NCBI GenBank assembly: GCA_037179335.1
Contig: JAKZHN010000012.1
Span: 1 to 64,000 of the forward strand
Source of the DNA: Cyclaneusma minus
Lineage: Eukaryota > Ascomycota > Leotiomycetes > Marthamycetales > Marthamycetaceae
Reading direction: 5' to 3'
DNA: 64,000 nt
The translations under genes were made by a program, and so were the position numbers. The notes below the pieces were generated by a model. That model saw only the letters and a list, made by a program, of their open reading frames with translations, was not told where the DNA came from and searched no databases. Below, in pieces: positions 23,874-33,807 of the stretch (position 1 is the first letter of the stretch; each line of letters starts with the position of its first letter).

Positions 23874-24197
23874 TACAGTGGGGAGAAAGAAGTCTCTATA
23901 CAACTGGATGATTTATGTCATTTTAAGCGATTTCTCCACCTAAAATTTAGCGCGTTTTGCCTGCAAAATTAAATAAAGCTTTTTTAAGCTCTGTGACTAA
24001 ATATTTCAATTATCGATTTCAATTCCAAAAGCGGTTTTAAAGCAATATATAGAGCAATTAAGCTTTACCATACAATATAGATATTAGGCAGTTAATTAAA
24101 GCTAACGGATGATATACCAAATACTAAAATAGCTTTAAAATAGCTCTAAATAACACCAATCATCGAACTCTATGGAGACTTTTTTCCCCTCACTGTA
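23874..24197. mobile_element. Non-autonomous mariner/pogo-type element (MITE), 320 bp
   Basis: The element lies between two TA dinucleotides (23874-23875 and 24196-24197), the target duplication of the Tc1/mariner superfamily. The left end CAGTGGGGAGAAAGAAGTCT and the inverted right end CAGTGAGGGGAAAAAAGTCT match at most positions, and partial similarity continues for about 45 bp, as far as a shared GATGATT. The interior is AT-rich and has no transposase reading frame. Length, TA flanks and CAGTG start fit MITEs derived from pogo/Fot1-like elements of ascomycetes. The G/A differences between the two ends suggest RIP or age. Confidence 0.75.
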
Positions 24198-24919
24198 TCT
24201 CTGGGTATATACTCACTGGGTTTCAGCACTTATATATTCGAGACTTTCGCATGTTCTTTGTGATCGAAGCCTTGAGCATTTCGTACCATGCTGTCCTGCA
24301 GCCTGCTACCCTAACTGCTTCTTGGCCTCATCCATCCTGCCTACCTGACTTAGACAACGAGGTTACCGACTTAATCCTCGGATTCAAGACTCGAGAAAGA
24401 ATGCTGTTACCATAGAGGGAGGGAAGATTGAGTCCTTGACGGCGACGCCGAGGGGAACTTAAAATCTTGAACGGTCTAGACAGACGAGAACGCTTGGGGC
24501 CGACCGTTCCCTTTTGGGACATAAGGTGCCGCTCCTTTTGGCAAACGAAACGTATGACCGCGTGATCTTGAAGTGGCTGGGTACGCAATGTGAGGTGCAG
24601 GTGTGCACCTCTGGGAATGGAGGTGTATATGTAGTCATTAGTAGTGGACCATCAATTCTGTCCTTCGGGACCTGGCTTGGTGGATAGACCTTTTACACGC
24701 AACAAGTTTGTAAATATTTTTGACCATAAGCTTGGGAGTTGAAGGTCAGGCCAGACATATGTACTCATCCTCACACCCCTGGACACCTCACATTATCCGA
24801 GGAAACACCGCCAGCCCCGCACAGTACCCAACTTTGCCAAAATTGGTCCAATTGGCTCCAAACTTCGCCCAGGGCTGCCCACGCCGTCCCTGCATCCCCC
24901 CTGGAACCAAAAAGAACGC
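24198..24919. other. Intergenic between MITE and tRNA-Ser
   Basis: No gene or structured element recognised. The right end is the 3' flank of the tRNA gene. Confidence 0.4.
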
Positions 24920-24924
24920 AAAAA
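24920..24924 (-). terminator. RNA polymerase III terminator of tRNA-Ser
   Basis: Five T residues on the minus strand, starting 11 nt after the discriminator base of the tRNA-Ser gene, form a standard Pol III termination signal. Confidence 0.7.
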
Positions 24925-24934
24925 GATGATCCAG

Positions 24935-25084
24935 CGTCGGAAACAGGACTCGAACTAATTTCTAGGGTTAGCGAACAGTTTCAGAGGTGTAATTAGAGCG
25001 GAGCTGGCTTACCCTGCGCACGCGAACGTATTTGATATCGAAGATAATTCGAGTCAAACTCCTTAACCACTCGGACATTCCGAC
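24935..25084 (-). tRNA. tRNA-Ser(CGA): tRNA-Ser(CGA) with an anticodon-loop intron and a second GT-AG intron-like insertion
   Basis: Reading the minus strand from 25084: acceptor GTCGGAA, D-arm TCC...GGA with GAGTGGTTAA loop, anticodon stem TTTGA/TCAAA, anticodon CGA (25051-25049), a long class II variable arm (ACG-TTCG-CGT), T-arm GCAGG/TTCGAGT/CCTGT, acceptor TTCCGAC pairing fully with the 5' strand, and discriminator G73 as in tRNA-Ser. An 11-nt intron after position 37 (25047-25037) contains TCG, complementary to the anticodon, as in other fungal tRNA-Ser(CGA) genes. Unusually, 58 nt (25012-24955) separate the 5' T-stem strand from the T-loop. They begin GTAAGC, end TTAG and carry GCTAAC with the branch A 13 nt before the end. 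Removing both insertions leaves an 81-nt canonical tRNA. A T5 terminator follows. It may be functional if spliced; otherwise it is a disrupted tRNA gene. Confidence 0.85.
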
Positions 25085-25904
25085 TTATTTGATGACTGAG
25101 GATGACGCTTTCACGTATATGGAGCAGAACAGAATGCAGAGACCAACGGCATATGTGGACTGAGAATATCAGCTTGAGAATTCAGGGAAATATTTTCAGT
25201 AAAATACTTGGTTTGGGTTATAGGAACAGTCTCTAAATTACTACTTGGACTAACACTACTGTTTCAACAGAGAATAAACTGCGTGTAGAAGCAGCTCCCC
25301 ATCAATAAAATTCGATTGTGCGTGGTGGGAAGTTGAGAATCGGGGAGGTTGAAGGGGGCGAGAAGCCTTCCGCCAGAGAGAAACCTCAGCACTCTGGTCC
25401 TGATTTACTGAGCAGCCTTCTGAATTATTTCTGATGTAAACATGCAGTGCCCCGATTAGCCCAGTGTATAAAATTGCAAATTTATCTTCTCCGAGAATTG
25501 TGGTGAGTTTTCCAAATCAGCACCGTCACGACGCGATGTCGCCAAGCCTCGTCGCAAGGCTGAAGACGTCCATCTAGCATCATAGATTTCCAAACTCAAA
25601 GTCGAAGAGGAAAGGGCACACCGCAACTGGCCTTCGTGTCACCCTCTTCTTCAATTATCGTCCTCTGGCTTCTACTTCACGTTGGAGGCTGAAGTCCTCG
25701 TCGCAGCAATTCAATTGGAGGCAGCAAGAAAAAGGAGACGACAACTCCCTTCGCAGGCACTCCTAGACACAGCACCTCAAGACCATCGATTCTCCTTCGG
25801 CAGATCACCAAATTCTGTGCTGCTTGAATCCCAATTCTCCCTCGAATCTCTAATCAACTCTTCGAATCCCAGATCCACTCCTCAATTCCGAACTGCTCTA
25901 CAAA
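25085..25904. other. Intergenic, promoter side of the next gene
   Basis: No gene recognised. The part from about 25,560 is rich in CT and CA tracts, as in fungal 5' leaders, and leads into the ATG at 25905. An overlapping open frame beginning at 25682 in another frame is not supported. Confidence 0.4.
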
Positions 25905-26594
25905 ATGTCCACCACAACCACGACAGCTCCTGCGCCAGCGCAACCCCAAACACAAACCCCACAACAAGCTCAGCTGGAGCAGAGACTTCGCCTGCTGTAC
26001 AGAGTCTCTCTCGGCGCCGTCATCATCTGCCCAGCCCTCGCCCTCCTCCCGCCGCGAAAACTAGACCTGTACACATTCCTCCTCGCCACATGTACCGGTA
26101 TGGGCGGCAACGAACTCCTCCGACAACACACCGGTCGCTCGGCTATACAGCGCATCAAGGATTCTACGTCCAAAACTTTCAATGATCTGACGGGTGAAGA
26201 GTTGCCCAGTGAGAGGGCGAGGATGGTGAGTGAGCAGATCAGGAAAGAATTGGCGTTCAAAGAGGCGCAGAAGAGGGCGAAGGAGCGGGGCGAAGACGTT
26301 ACTCCTATGGGCGTGAGGGAATTGATCGAACAGGATGCGCTGGAACGAAGCAAGGGCTTAAAGGGCAAACTGAAGGAGGTTTGGCTGGGCGGCGAAGGCG
26401 ATGATTGGAAGAAAAAGCGGGATCAGAGGGAGAAGGAAGCCTTGGAGGCTGGGAAGGGCTACGGTGATCTGATCATGGAACAGATTTGGGATGTGTGGAG
26501 CTGGGGAAAGAAGTCGGCAGAGGAGGTGAAGGAAAAGGACGAGGCCGTGGTGGAGGCAAGGAAAGAAAATACACAAAAAGAGGAGAAGCGTTGA
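25905..26594 (+). CDS. Fungal membrane protein usually labelled rhomboid family (probably not a protease)
   Basis: A single-exon gene of 229 aa; the ATG is in good context (CAAAATGTCC). After a Thr/Pro/Gln-rich N-terminus there are two hydrophobic segments, about residues 31-50 (VSLGAVIICPALALLPP) and 54-70, joined by a short PRKLD loop. The rest is hydrophilic and helical, ending in a charged tail with conserved-looking stretches (KEVWLGGEGDDWKKKR, GYGDLIMEQIWDVW). This order matches a small ascomycete family often annotated as rhomboid family membrane protein. I see no GxSG or catalytic His motif, so protease activity is not supported. The real role is unknown; membrane insertion with a long soluble tail is the firm inference. 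Confidence 0.75.
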   Translation: MSTTTTTAPAPAQPQTQTPQQAQLEQRLRLLYRVSLGAVIICPALALLPPRKLDLYTFLLATCTGMGGNELLRQHTGRSAIQRIKDSTSKTFNDLTGEELPSERARMVSEQIRKELAFKEAQKRAKERGEDVTPMGVRELIEQDALERSKGLKGKLKEVWLGGEGDDWKKKRDQREKEALEAGKGYGDLIMEQIWDVWSWGKKSAEEVKEKDEAVVEARKENTQKEEKR

Positions 26595-28494
26595 CCTTGA
26601 TGGACTGGGTAATGAATACTCGATGAATTGGGGACTTCTTGATCTGGGGACTTGGAGATGGCTGCCATTGAGGCTCGAGTGCCCATGATAGCACTGTGAC
26701 TGTCACCGTCGGCCAGATTACGGTGCTCGTGGAAGAATCACTGGTGGAGAACCACTGGGATACCCTGAACGAGATGTGAGGTCTTGAAGTCTGACGGGTG
26801 GTACCACAACGCGAGCAGTTAGGCTTATGCCAAACGATTGCACAGCCAGCAGCCAACTCGGAAGCCAGTCGGGGTGATCTGACATAAACTAATATGCATA
26901 ACAAGACTTGCAGAGATGCCAGCTCATATTTTGCAGAACATCTGAATATTTGTCATTTCCATTTATACATTGTACTTTGACAAAGGTCCCGAGATGTCCA
27001 TCTCCCATCTTGCAACTCGAGTCTTCACTCTTCCCAGTCGTTCTCGCGAGTCGCAACCTCACCATTGGCCTTTGTATTTTCGATCCCACATTGGCAATTA
27101 TATACATCGCCGACTTGTTCTCGACAATCATCCTGTCTTCCTCGTGGCTTCTCCCACGGGGCAATGTGGGAATGTGCTGATGAGTGAGTTTCCTGCTGCC
27201 ATGCGAACACCATGCAGACAGCAACCCCCCCCCCCCTCCCTGACCCTGTTTCTACCAAGCCCGCAGTGAAACTGCGAAACCACGGTTCACTCATCAGAAC
27301 TTTCCTAAACAGATATCTCGACGTGAAACGAATCTCTTTTCCTCCCCACTAAGCCCTTCTCAACCTGGGTTCTTTATTTTGCATCCTGCCCGCGTTCCAA
27401 GTACTTCCAGTCTTCCCCGGCCGCCGGATATAGACAACGCAGCTAGAGCACGCACAGGGAAGTGTCCAGCAATGTGCCATCTCTGTCAAGTCAGCTAAAG
27501 CATACTGTCTGGCCCTAGATCGCCTCCAAAGACCGCCTCTACGGGTGGTGTTTAAGGTGCTCTCTCTACGGGTGTTGCCGCTGCTTTCTGGCTGACAGGC
27601 ACACCAGGGAGCAGAGTTTATCTTTATATCAGAAGTCTCACGAAACGGATAGTCTGCTTGACACTTTAACTATGAGCAGCGTTTTGGTTCATTATTCTTT
27701 TCCATCGCCACTCCTCCACATCGTATTCTTCCGGTATTGGAGTCTGCCAGATGGTAGCGGCAAATAATAACAGCAATAAGCAAACTGATGTTGGATCAAG
27801 TCTTAGCCATCTACCCACGTCTCGCCAGAAGCAGACCCCTTCAAGACAGCAACAGCGCGGACATGCGTCAAGGGAATACAAGCGAAAGGAGAACTATGTA
27901 CTAGAGATCAAGCAGCTGCCGCCAAGCAAAAGAAAGTCGCACCACAGGCACAGACACATCAGGTCCACAGTATGTTTCAAGGTATCCCTCATCAATCAAT
28001 GTTCACATCACAGTGGACAAGCACGGCCCAGGCAAGAGCCCATCGAGAAGGAAGTGCAATCCGCACGAAATCCCAAAGTTCCTGTTGATGCAGATACTTG
28101 AGTACTTCACTAAATCGGGACGCGCGAACTGGTCAGGGACAGGCTCGCAAATACTGGCGCAAAGAGATTCTTGGTGGCGAAATCCTTAAGTAGGTTTCGG
28201 ACTTGATGAGGTTCAACAGTTGGCACGCTTCTTTAGACGAACCAGAAGAATCTCACTGTCACCAACCGCGGAGCAATCGACAGCCTATCTTCAAGTAGGG
28301 TTCCGTATTGCAAAGTATCCTCGGGAGAATATGAGCTTTATTGAGACATGCAGTCAGACAAACTCCTTGATAGCTATCCCCAACTGTTGTGCTAGCCGTG
28401 AAAAGCACCATGTCTAGATGCCTCAAAACAACAATGACCATGCGCCGGAACGCCAAGATGAGAAAGTGCCCCAGATGTACAAAAAGCAAGACCT
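26595..28494. other. Intergenic, no gene recognised
   Basis: About 1.9 kb without a convincing gene. It contains a 12-bp C run near 27226-27237. Open frames are short and overlapping. The left part is probably 3' flank of the membrane-protein gene and the right part is the 3' flank of the Lys-rich gene. Confidence 0.4.
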
Positions 28495-29504
28495 CTATTC
28501 AGAGTCCTTGCTCTTCTTCTTCTTCTTCTTTTTCTCACCATCATCCTCGCCACCACCCTCAACATCCTTCCTCTTCTTGTCCTTCTTGGACTTCTTCAAA
28601 TCCTTCTCGACATCACCAATGCTCTCCCTCTTGCGCTTGTCGACTTTGCCATCAGCCTTGTCTTTCTTGGCCTTCAGCTTAGCCTCCACCTCTGCAGAGA
28701 TATCCTCGGTTTCGGGCGAGGCGGCTTTCTCCTTTCTGGACTTCTTCTTCTTCTTCTCGCCATCGTCTTCTTCGGAAGCCCTCTTCTTCGAATGGCTAGG
28801 CAGGTCAACAGGCGTAGGCTCCGTATCAATGACAAAAGCAGGTTGTTCGGCGTCTTTCATCTCGGCATCGTCATCCTCGGAGGTCTTCGCTTCAGAGTCC
28901 TTTCCGTTGGTTTCCGACTTCGCATTGTGAAATATCTTCCTCTTCTCGCCATGTGCCTGACCAAGCTTGTATTCGACGCCGTTCGGAAGGTTCAACTCGC
29001 CGTCTTGTCTCGCTTTGCTCAGAGCCTCTCCAGCTTCTTGTGCTGCCTTTCCGTACTCGATGTGCGCAGGAGAATAGCCGGGGTACATGGTTTCGCTGGA
29101 AGAACCAAGAGGGACTTGTTCGCGTTGACCCTTGGGAGGTACCTGCTGGAAAGTGAGCGAGCGTCACATAGAGTAGATTCCCACACACATACAAATGATC
29201 TCGAAGAGTCCTTGGCAGCCTTGAGCATCTCGTGGCTGCGCTCTACCAGGGATGTAATCATCTTCCAGTTGCCGGTTTCCGGGGTGGTGTGCTTCTGAAC
29301 CATCTCCATCATTTTGAGGTGGCCTTCGACGACGGAGATGTGATGCTTGAAGAGCTGCGACACAGATTAGCCAGCGTCTTGTTTCGTTTGTAGGCGTATG
29401 CTCACTTCAGGCCATGGAATATGTCTGGCGGGCGCAGGGCCAGCTCGTTTCTCGCCCTTCCACTGCTTCTTGGCCTTCTTGATGGGTCGCGCGGGAGCAG
29501 ACAT
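28495..29504 (-). CDS. Conserved fungal Lys-rich nuclear-type protein, function unknown
   Basis: Three exons, complement 29504-29406, 29354-29193 and 29145-28495, give 303 aa. Junctions are GTGAGC/CGCAG and GTATGT/CCAG, with a CCAGCAG acceptor that could also shift the last exon by one codon. The N-terminus (MSAPARPIKKAKKQW) is basic. Exon 2 encodes a helical segment (LFKHHISVVEGHLKMMEM) and TPETGNWKMITSLVE. Exon 3 has an HIEYGKAAQEAGEAL helix followed by 120 residues of alternating acidic stretches and Lys-rich runs such as KKKKKSRKEK, ending KKKKKKKSKDSE. Such tails are typical of nuclear or nucleolar proteins. I do not recognise a named family, so only nuclear localisation is inferred. Confidence 0.7.
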
Positions 29505-29940
29505 TGCGACTAAATTAGCGACTCTGAGCTGGTGTGAAATGGAAAAATGCGCTGGTGGTGGGATTATGGGTGGGTGGGAGCAGTCGCAGAAGGTCGGCGA
29601 AATGCTGGGTGCAGAGAAATTGTGTATCGCGAAAAGTTTCTGCCGCGCTCACCGCCCACGCCAGTTACTTTTCGAGCGCACGGACCCCGTGAGCCTTGGC
29701 GCAGCAGATGTTTCTCAGCATGTACAAGCCGCCAACAGTCCTGACCAAGTTATCAACCATCGTTACTATCCAGGAGAGATCCGCCCGGGGATCGCTAGCC
29801 CAAATACCAGCGAGTTCAATGCTCACTCTCTTTCCTTTCACGCCATACGGATACTCAGGTAAATGTATATATTTCCTACTGTTCATCATACCGACTCGCA
29901 TCTGCTTCGTGCAATGATTCCCAAACTAAACACCGAATCC

Positions 29941-30621
29941 TTACCACCACAACTCTGGCTGCTGGTACCTTTGAAGTCTCTCCTGATCCAATTCGTTCCT
30001 CCTCTCTGTCTCATCCCTCAGTGCCTGCCCAACCTCCTCCTCTGCTGCTCTCCACTCCTTCTCTATCTCACTTCGTCGATCTAACAGAGCCGCGAACTGA
30101 TATTTCTCGTTAAAGAGATCCGTCGTGTATTGCTGCCTGAAGTCATCTATATCCTTCTGACTCTTCTCCCACTGTTCACGCAGTTCGTTCGCTTTGACCC
30201 TCATCTCCCTCAATGTGTCCACATTATCCAAGAGCTCCTGCTCCCGACAAATTGGGCAAGGCGGGGTCCTTGAACTTCGCCCCACCGGCTTAGGCGGCTT
30301 CTGAGTAGCTATGAGCCGCGGGCGGATGATATGCTCGCAGTCCGACGTCCCGTTGGCGCCTGAATATACCTGATTGCGCGAGCATATGGGACATGTGTGT
30401 TGCCCGGCATATATCCAGTGTTCGATGCAGTTGTAGCCGAACCTGTGACCGCAAACAAGAGCGGTAGGAAGACACTTCGAGGCCCAAGATTCCCCCTCTT
30501 GAGGCTCTTGGGTCTTGTAGGCTTGTCCGCAGATCATGCAGCCGTAATTGTGGTCGGTTATGTTCTTGTCATCATCCCTCGGGGAGCTGGGCTCATGAGG
30601 ACTGTTTTTGTTCGCTGACAT
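29941..30621 (-). CDS. RING-type zinc finger protein
   Basis: A single-exon gene of 226 aa starting at ATG 30621. A zinc-binding region spans residues 28-80: CMIC (28-31), CGH (57-59), C65 in NCIEHW, and CPIC (77-80). It follows the E3-ligase RING pattern C-x2-C...CGHxF...CIxxW...CPxC, but the fifth ligand position (after CGHRF) is Gly62, as in some CGHxFGxxCI RING domains. A second CPIC-R pair lies near residue 122. The C-terminal 90 residues are charged and helical (EKSQKDIDDF, ERRNELDQERL), probably a coiled coil. The likely role is a ubiquitin ligase or RING scaffold; substrate and location are unknown. Confidence 0.75.
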   Translation of the reverse strand: MSANKNSPHEPSSPRDDDKNITDHNYGCMICGQAYKTQEPQEGESWASKCLPTALVCGHRFGYNCIEHWIYAGQHTCPICSRNQVYSGANGTSDCEHIIRPRLIATQKPPKPVGRSSRTPPCPICREQELLDNVDTLREMRVKANELREQWEKSQKDIDDFRQQYTTDLFNEKYQFAALLDRRSEIEKEWRAAEEEVGQALRDETERRNELDQERLQRYQQPELWW

Positions 30622-31596
30622 CGTGGAAATTAGTTTGTTGCCTGCTCTGGACGGCTGGTGTTCTGACTGATTCTCGGAGGTCTATACGAAGGCGTACGCC
30701 GAGTATCTTCGAAGGTGGGCAGAGTCCGATCGAAAGCCGCCGGGGACTCTTCGCCTGCGACAAGATTGTAGGAACGGCGGCGGCGACTGAAGAGTAATAT
30801 TATCGCGACTCGTGTTGCCAAATATCTTAACGTTGTTCGCGATGCGTGGGCTTCCGTCTTTTGCATGCAAGAAACGTCTCTTTCTGTGGATGTATCCGGC
30901 GAATGAACAAAGAGTACGATTCCCACAATGGCATAATGTCCCTGGGGTTCTGTGTTGAGCTCTTTGAGCTACATTCCGGATGCTATCACTTGCTGTTTTT
31001 GGCTAGGCCGAACCACACGTACTCTTTGTGCGAGCATCGCACCAAATTTCATGTCACGTTTTCGGTTCTTGCTATCATCATATAGACAGTTGTTGATGCT
31101 AATTCAGATTACAGGCCGTCGACAGACCCACGACGGGCGTTGAATAATCTAATGTTTCGGTGAGTGGACATACTGCAAGTTCAGAACCTTCTATCCCAAG
31201 ACTACCTCCTTGCAGGTTTCTCGCTTGAATATTCCGTCATCAGTGGATCAAAACATCACAGTATATGGTGAGAGAAAAATATCACGTTTACGGACGAAAG
31301 AAGGTAACCCATTAGCCTGCGTCTGTTTGCTTCGGCTTCTGGGTTGCTTTCAACATATGGTCTTTATCTGCAATAGCGTCTGCTGTTATTCATTTAGTAG
31401 CAGTAATTATTCATGACAGTTTAGTGCTTTTCAGTTGCCTATTTCTAATTACCCGAAGTCGCAACTGTCTATTGCTCAAAAAGCGAAGTCGCTCCTAGTA
31501 AACGAACTACGCAGCCGATACACCGAAAAACCGCCCGACTCCCTGCACCCGAAGCTCCTCGAGCTCACTCCTTACCCCCCAGGTCCCCAATTAAAA
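30622..31596. other. Intergenic, no gene recognised
   Basis: Upstream side of the RING gene and 3' flank of the multicopper oxidase. No supported feature. Confidence 0.4.
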
Positions 31597-33807
31597 TCAG
31601 ATCCCCGACTCCTCGCCCTGCATAGCACCCTCTCGCATATTTGCTGTCCCATAATCCCTCGCCCAGACCTCACACTGCCTATCCATCCCGGGCCCAATAC
31701 TAGCCGCGTCTACCATCTCCAGCAACTTCCCCGCGCTTTCCACGAATTGCATCGCCATCCCTGCGCTAGAATGAAATGGCAAATGGCAATGCATCAACCA
31801 CGCGCCCGGATTGTCCATCTGGAACGCGATGACCATATGGCCGCCCCCTGGCACTGTCGCGGTATCTCTTCGCGGTGGATTCTCCAACACCGGGTCGAAA
31901 TTTGCCGGATCAAATTCTCCAAGGCCTTGGCTTAAAACGGAGAAGTCATGCCCGTGTAGATGGATCGGGTGCGAAATGGGGAATTGGAAGATCTCATGGT
32001 CAGTTACGTTGGTGAAGTTGCTTTGGATGAGCCAGTACACCCAGTTGTTGTCGGGATAATCGATGAACATCGGCGAGTAGGAGTCGGGGAAGAAGGCGCC
32101 GGTCATATCATGATTGTTTGCAATGATTTGCAGAGATGGGGAAGTCCAGTTTATTTGAAAGGGATCGGAGAAGATGGACCATTTGCGGTATGGTGAAGGG
32201 ATGTCCGGCGACGGAAAAAATTGCTGCGAGATGTTGAAAAACTTGGAAGGATTGAGGCCGTTGGCGGGTGTGGAGACAGAATTTTGGACGATGGGAGCGA
32301 GACTGGACTGCGGTGGGTCCATACAAAGTGTACCTTCACGGTTACCGAATGTTGCTTGGGGCATGGCGGTGGAGGTCGGAGTGTAGCGGATTATGTCTAG
32401 GTTTGATGGGAGCTCCATACCCAGGAAGCCTCGGAAGCAGTCGTGGGCGTGAATCCAGAAGTCAGTGCAATGGCTCAAGTCAGCGTTGGCGGCGACGATG
32501 ATGTCGTAGCGTTGTCCTGCAAGTTGTTAGGAAAGGTGAGGATTGGAAATTTGACGACTGGGAAACTGATAATTGGAAAGCAGGCCACATGGAACAATCT
32601 TACCGACGCCAATGTAGAGAGTGTCTGTCTCGTATGGTTGGATTGGAACAAGGTCAGTCGCAACAACTGAGAAGGTGTGCCCTTCAAGCCAGAAGACGTG
32701 CTGGTTCCTGACGCCGGCATTGATCAAACCCATTTTGTACGTCTTCCCTGCTACAAAATTGATCTCATGATAACTACCCGAGCACTTGGCCGAACCTTCG
32801 GTACAATAAACGCCTTGGCCATTCAACAGTATTGAGTCTGGGTCTTCGAAACTGTTGATAAGATCTGCTTCAAACAACGAGTTGGGGTCTACGTGGTACC
32901 AATCGCTGAGCACCATAGGACCGACATCTTCATCATAGTTCATGCTGGTTGGCCCATTTATCTTTAGAGGGCCTAGATCATGAGGTTAGCATTTGATAAT
33001 TTCTCCGACTCTACTAGGTAGTCCTACCAAACACTCCTGCTGCCGCTATCAAAAAATTCGGATTAGCTGTCATGCTGTGTTAGAGTTGTGGAAGGACTTA
33101 CCCTGAAGACCAAAGTGGCTATGATACCAGGATGTTCCATACTGTGAAAGTCTGAACTCATACGTTTGAGATTCTCCGGGCTGTCAGAGATTAGCAGTGC
33201 CACTCATCAAGATTCCAAGAACTTACGCTGATAGGACATTGTGTGACTCCGGGAACACCATCCTGCCAGTTGGTGTTCAATTGTCTCATACCGTGCCAAT
33301 GCATTGCAGTCCCGTTGAGGTTGGAAAGTTTGTTGTGTACCGCGACTCCTGAATCACAGCGTTTCAGCAGTTATCTACGTGAACAGTTACGATCGTTTAC
33401 CGTACTCATAGTGTCGCCCCAATCACCCTGTTAGATGCTCCAGTCAGCAGTGTCTCCGTATTTAGCAGACCCAGGTTGTTACCTCAATCTTGGGACCTGG
33501 ATATTGATTATTGATCAACATGACAGGAGAGTTAACACCATCAGGGGATATTCTTCCATTTGTCAAGACTAGATCATACTGGAAAGCACCCATCTTAGTT
33601 AGCCATCCAAGTGGTTCCCCATGATTATATGAGAGCCCAAGGACTCACTTCTCTTACAACGCCAGTATCTGGCCCGTCAATGTAGTAATTCGTGTGGACA
33701 TCATAGTCTCCCCAACATTGGCGGTTATCTGGTGTGTTGCAACTCGGTATTGCTGCGAATGCGTAGGTTAGGAACAACGAGAGTGCTGCTGCGGAGGCGG
33801 AAGCCAT
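31597..33807 (-). CDS. Laccase-like multicopper oxidase, secreted
   Basis: Eight exons, complement 33807-33649, 33578-33483, 33427-33406, 33348-33227, 33180-33102, 33045-33028, 32972-32604 and 32516-31597, give 594 aa. The N-terminus MASASAAALSLFLTYAFA is a signal peptide. All four copper-binding motifs are present: HWHG (109-112), WYHSH (151-155), HPIHLHGHDF (470-479 region) and HCHLPFHSSAGM (531-542). The Cys of HCH binds type-1 copper, and the position ten residues later is Met, which in laccases goes with a lower redox potential. Many N-glycosylation sites (NFT, NVT, NGT) fit secretion. It would oxidise phenols or related substrates with reduction of O2 to water. Two exons are only 22 and 18 nt; both are needed to keep frame. 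A TATATA lies about 155 bp upstream of the ATG. Confidence 0.92.
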
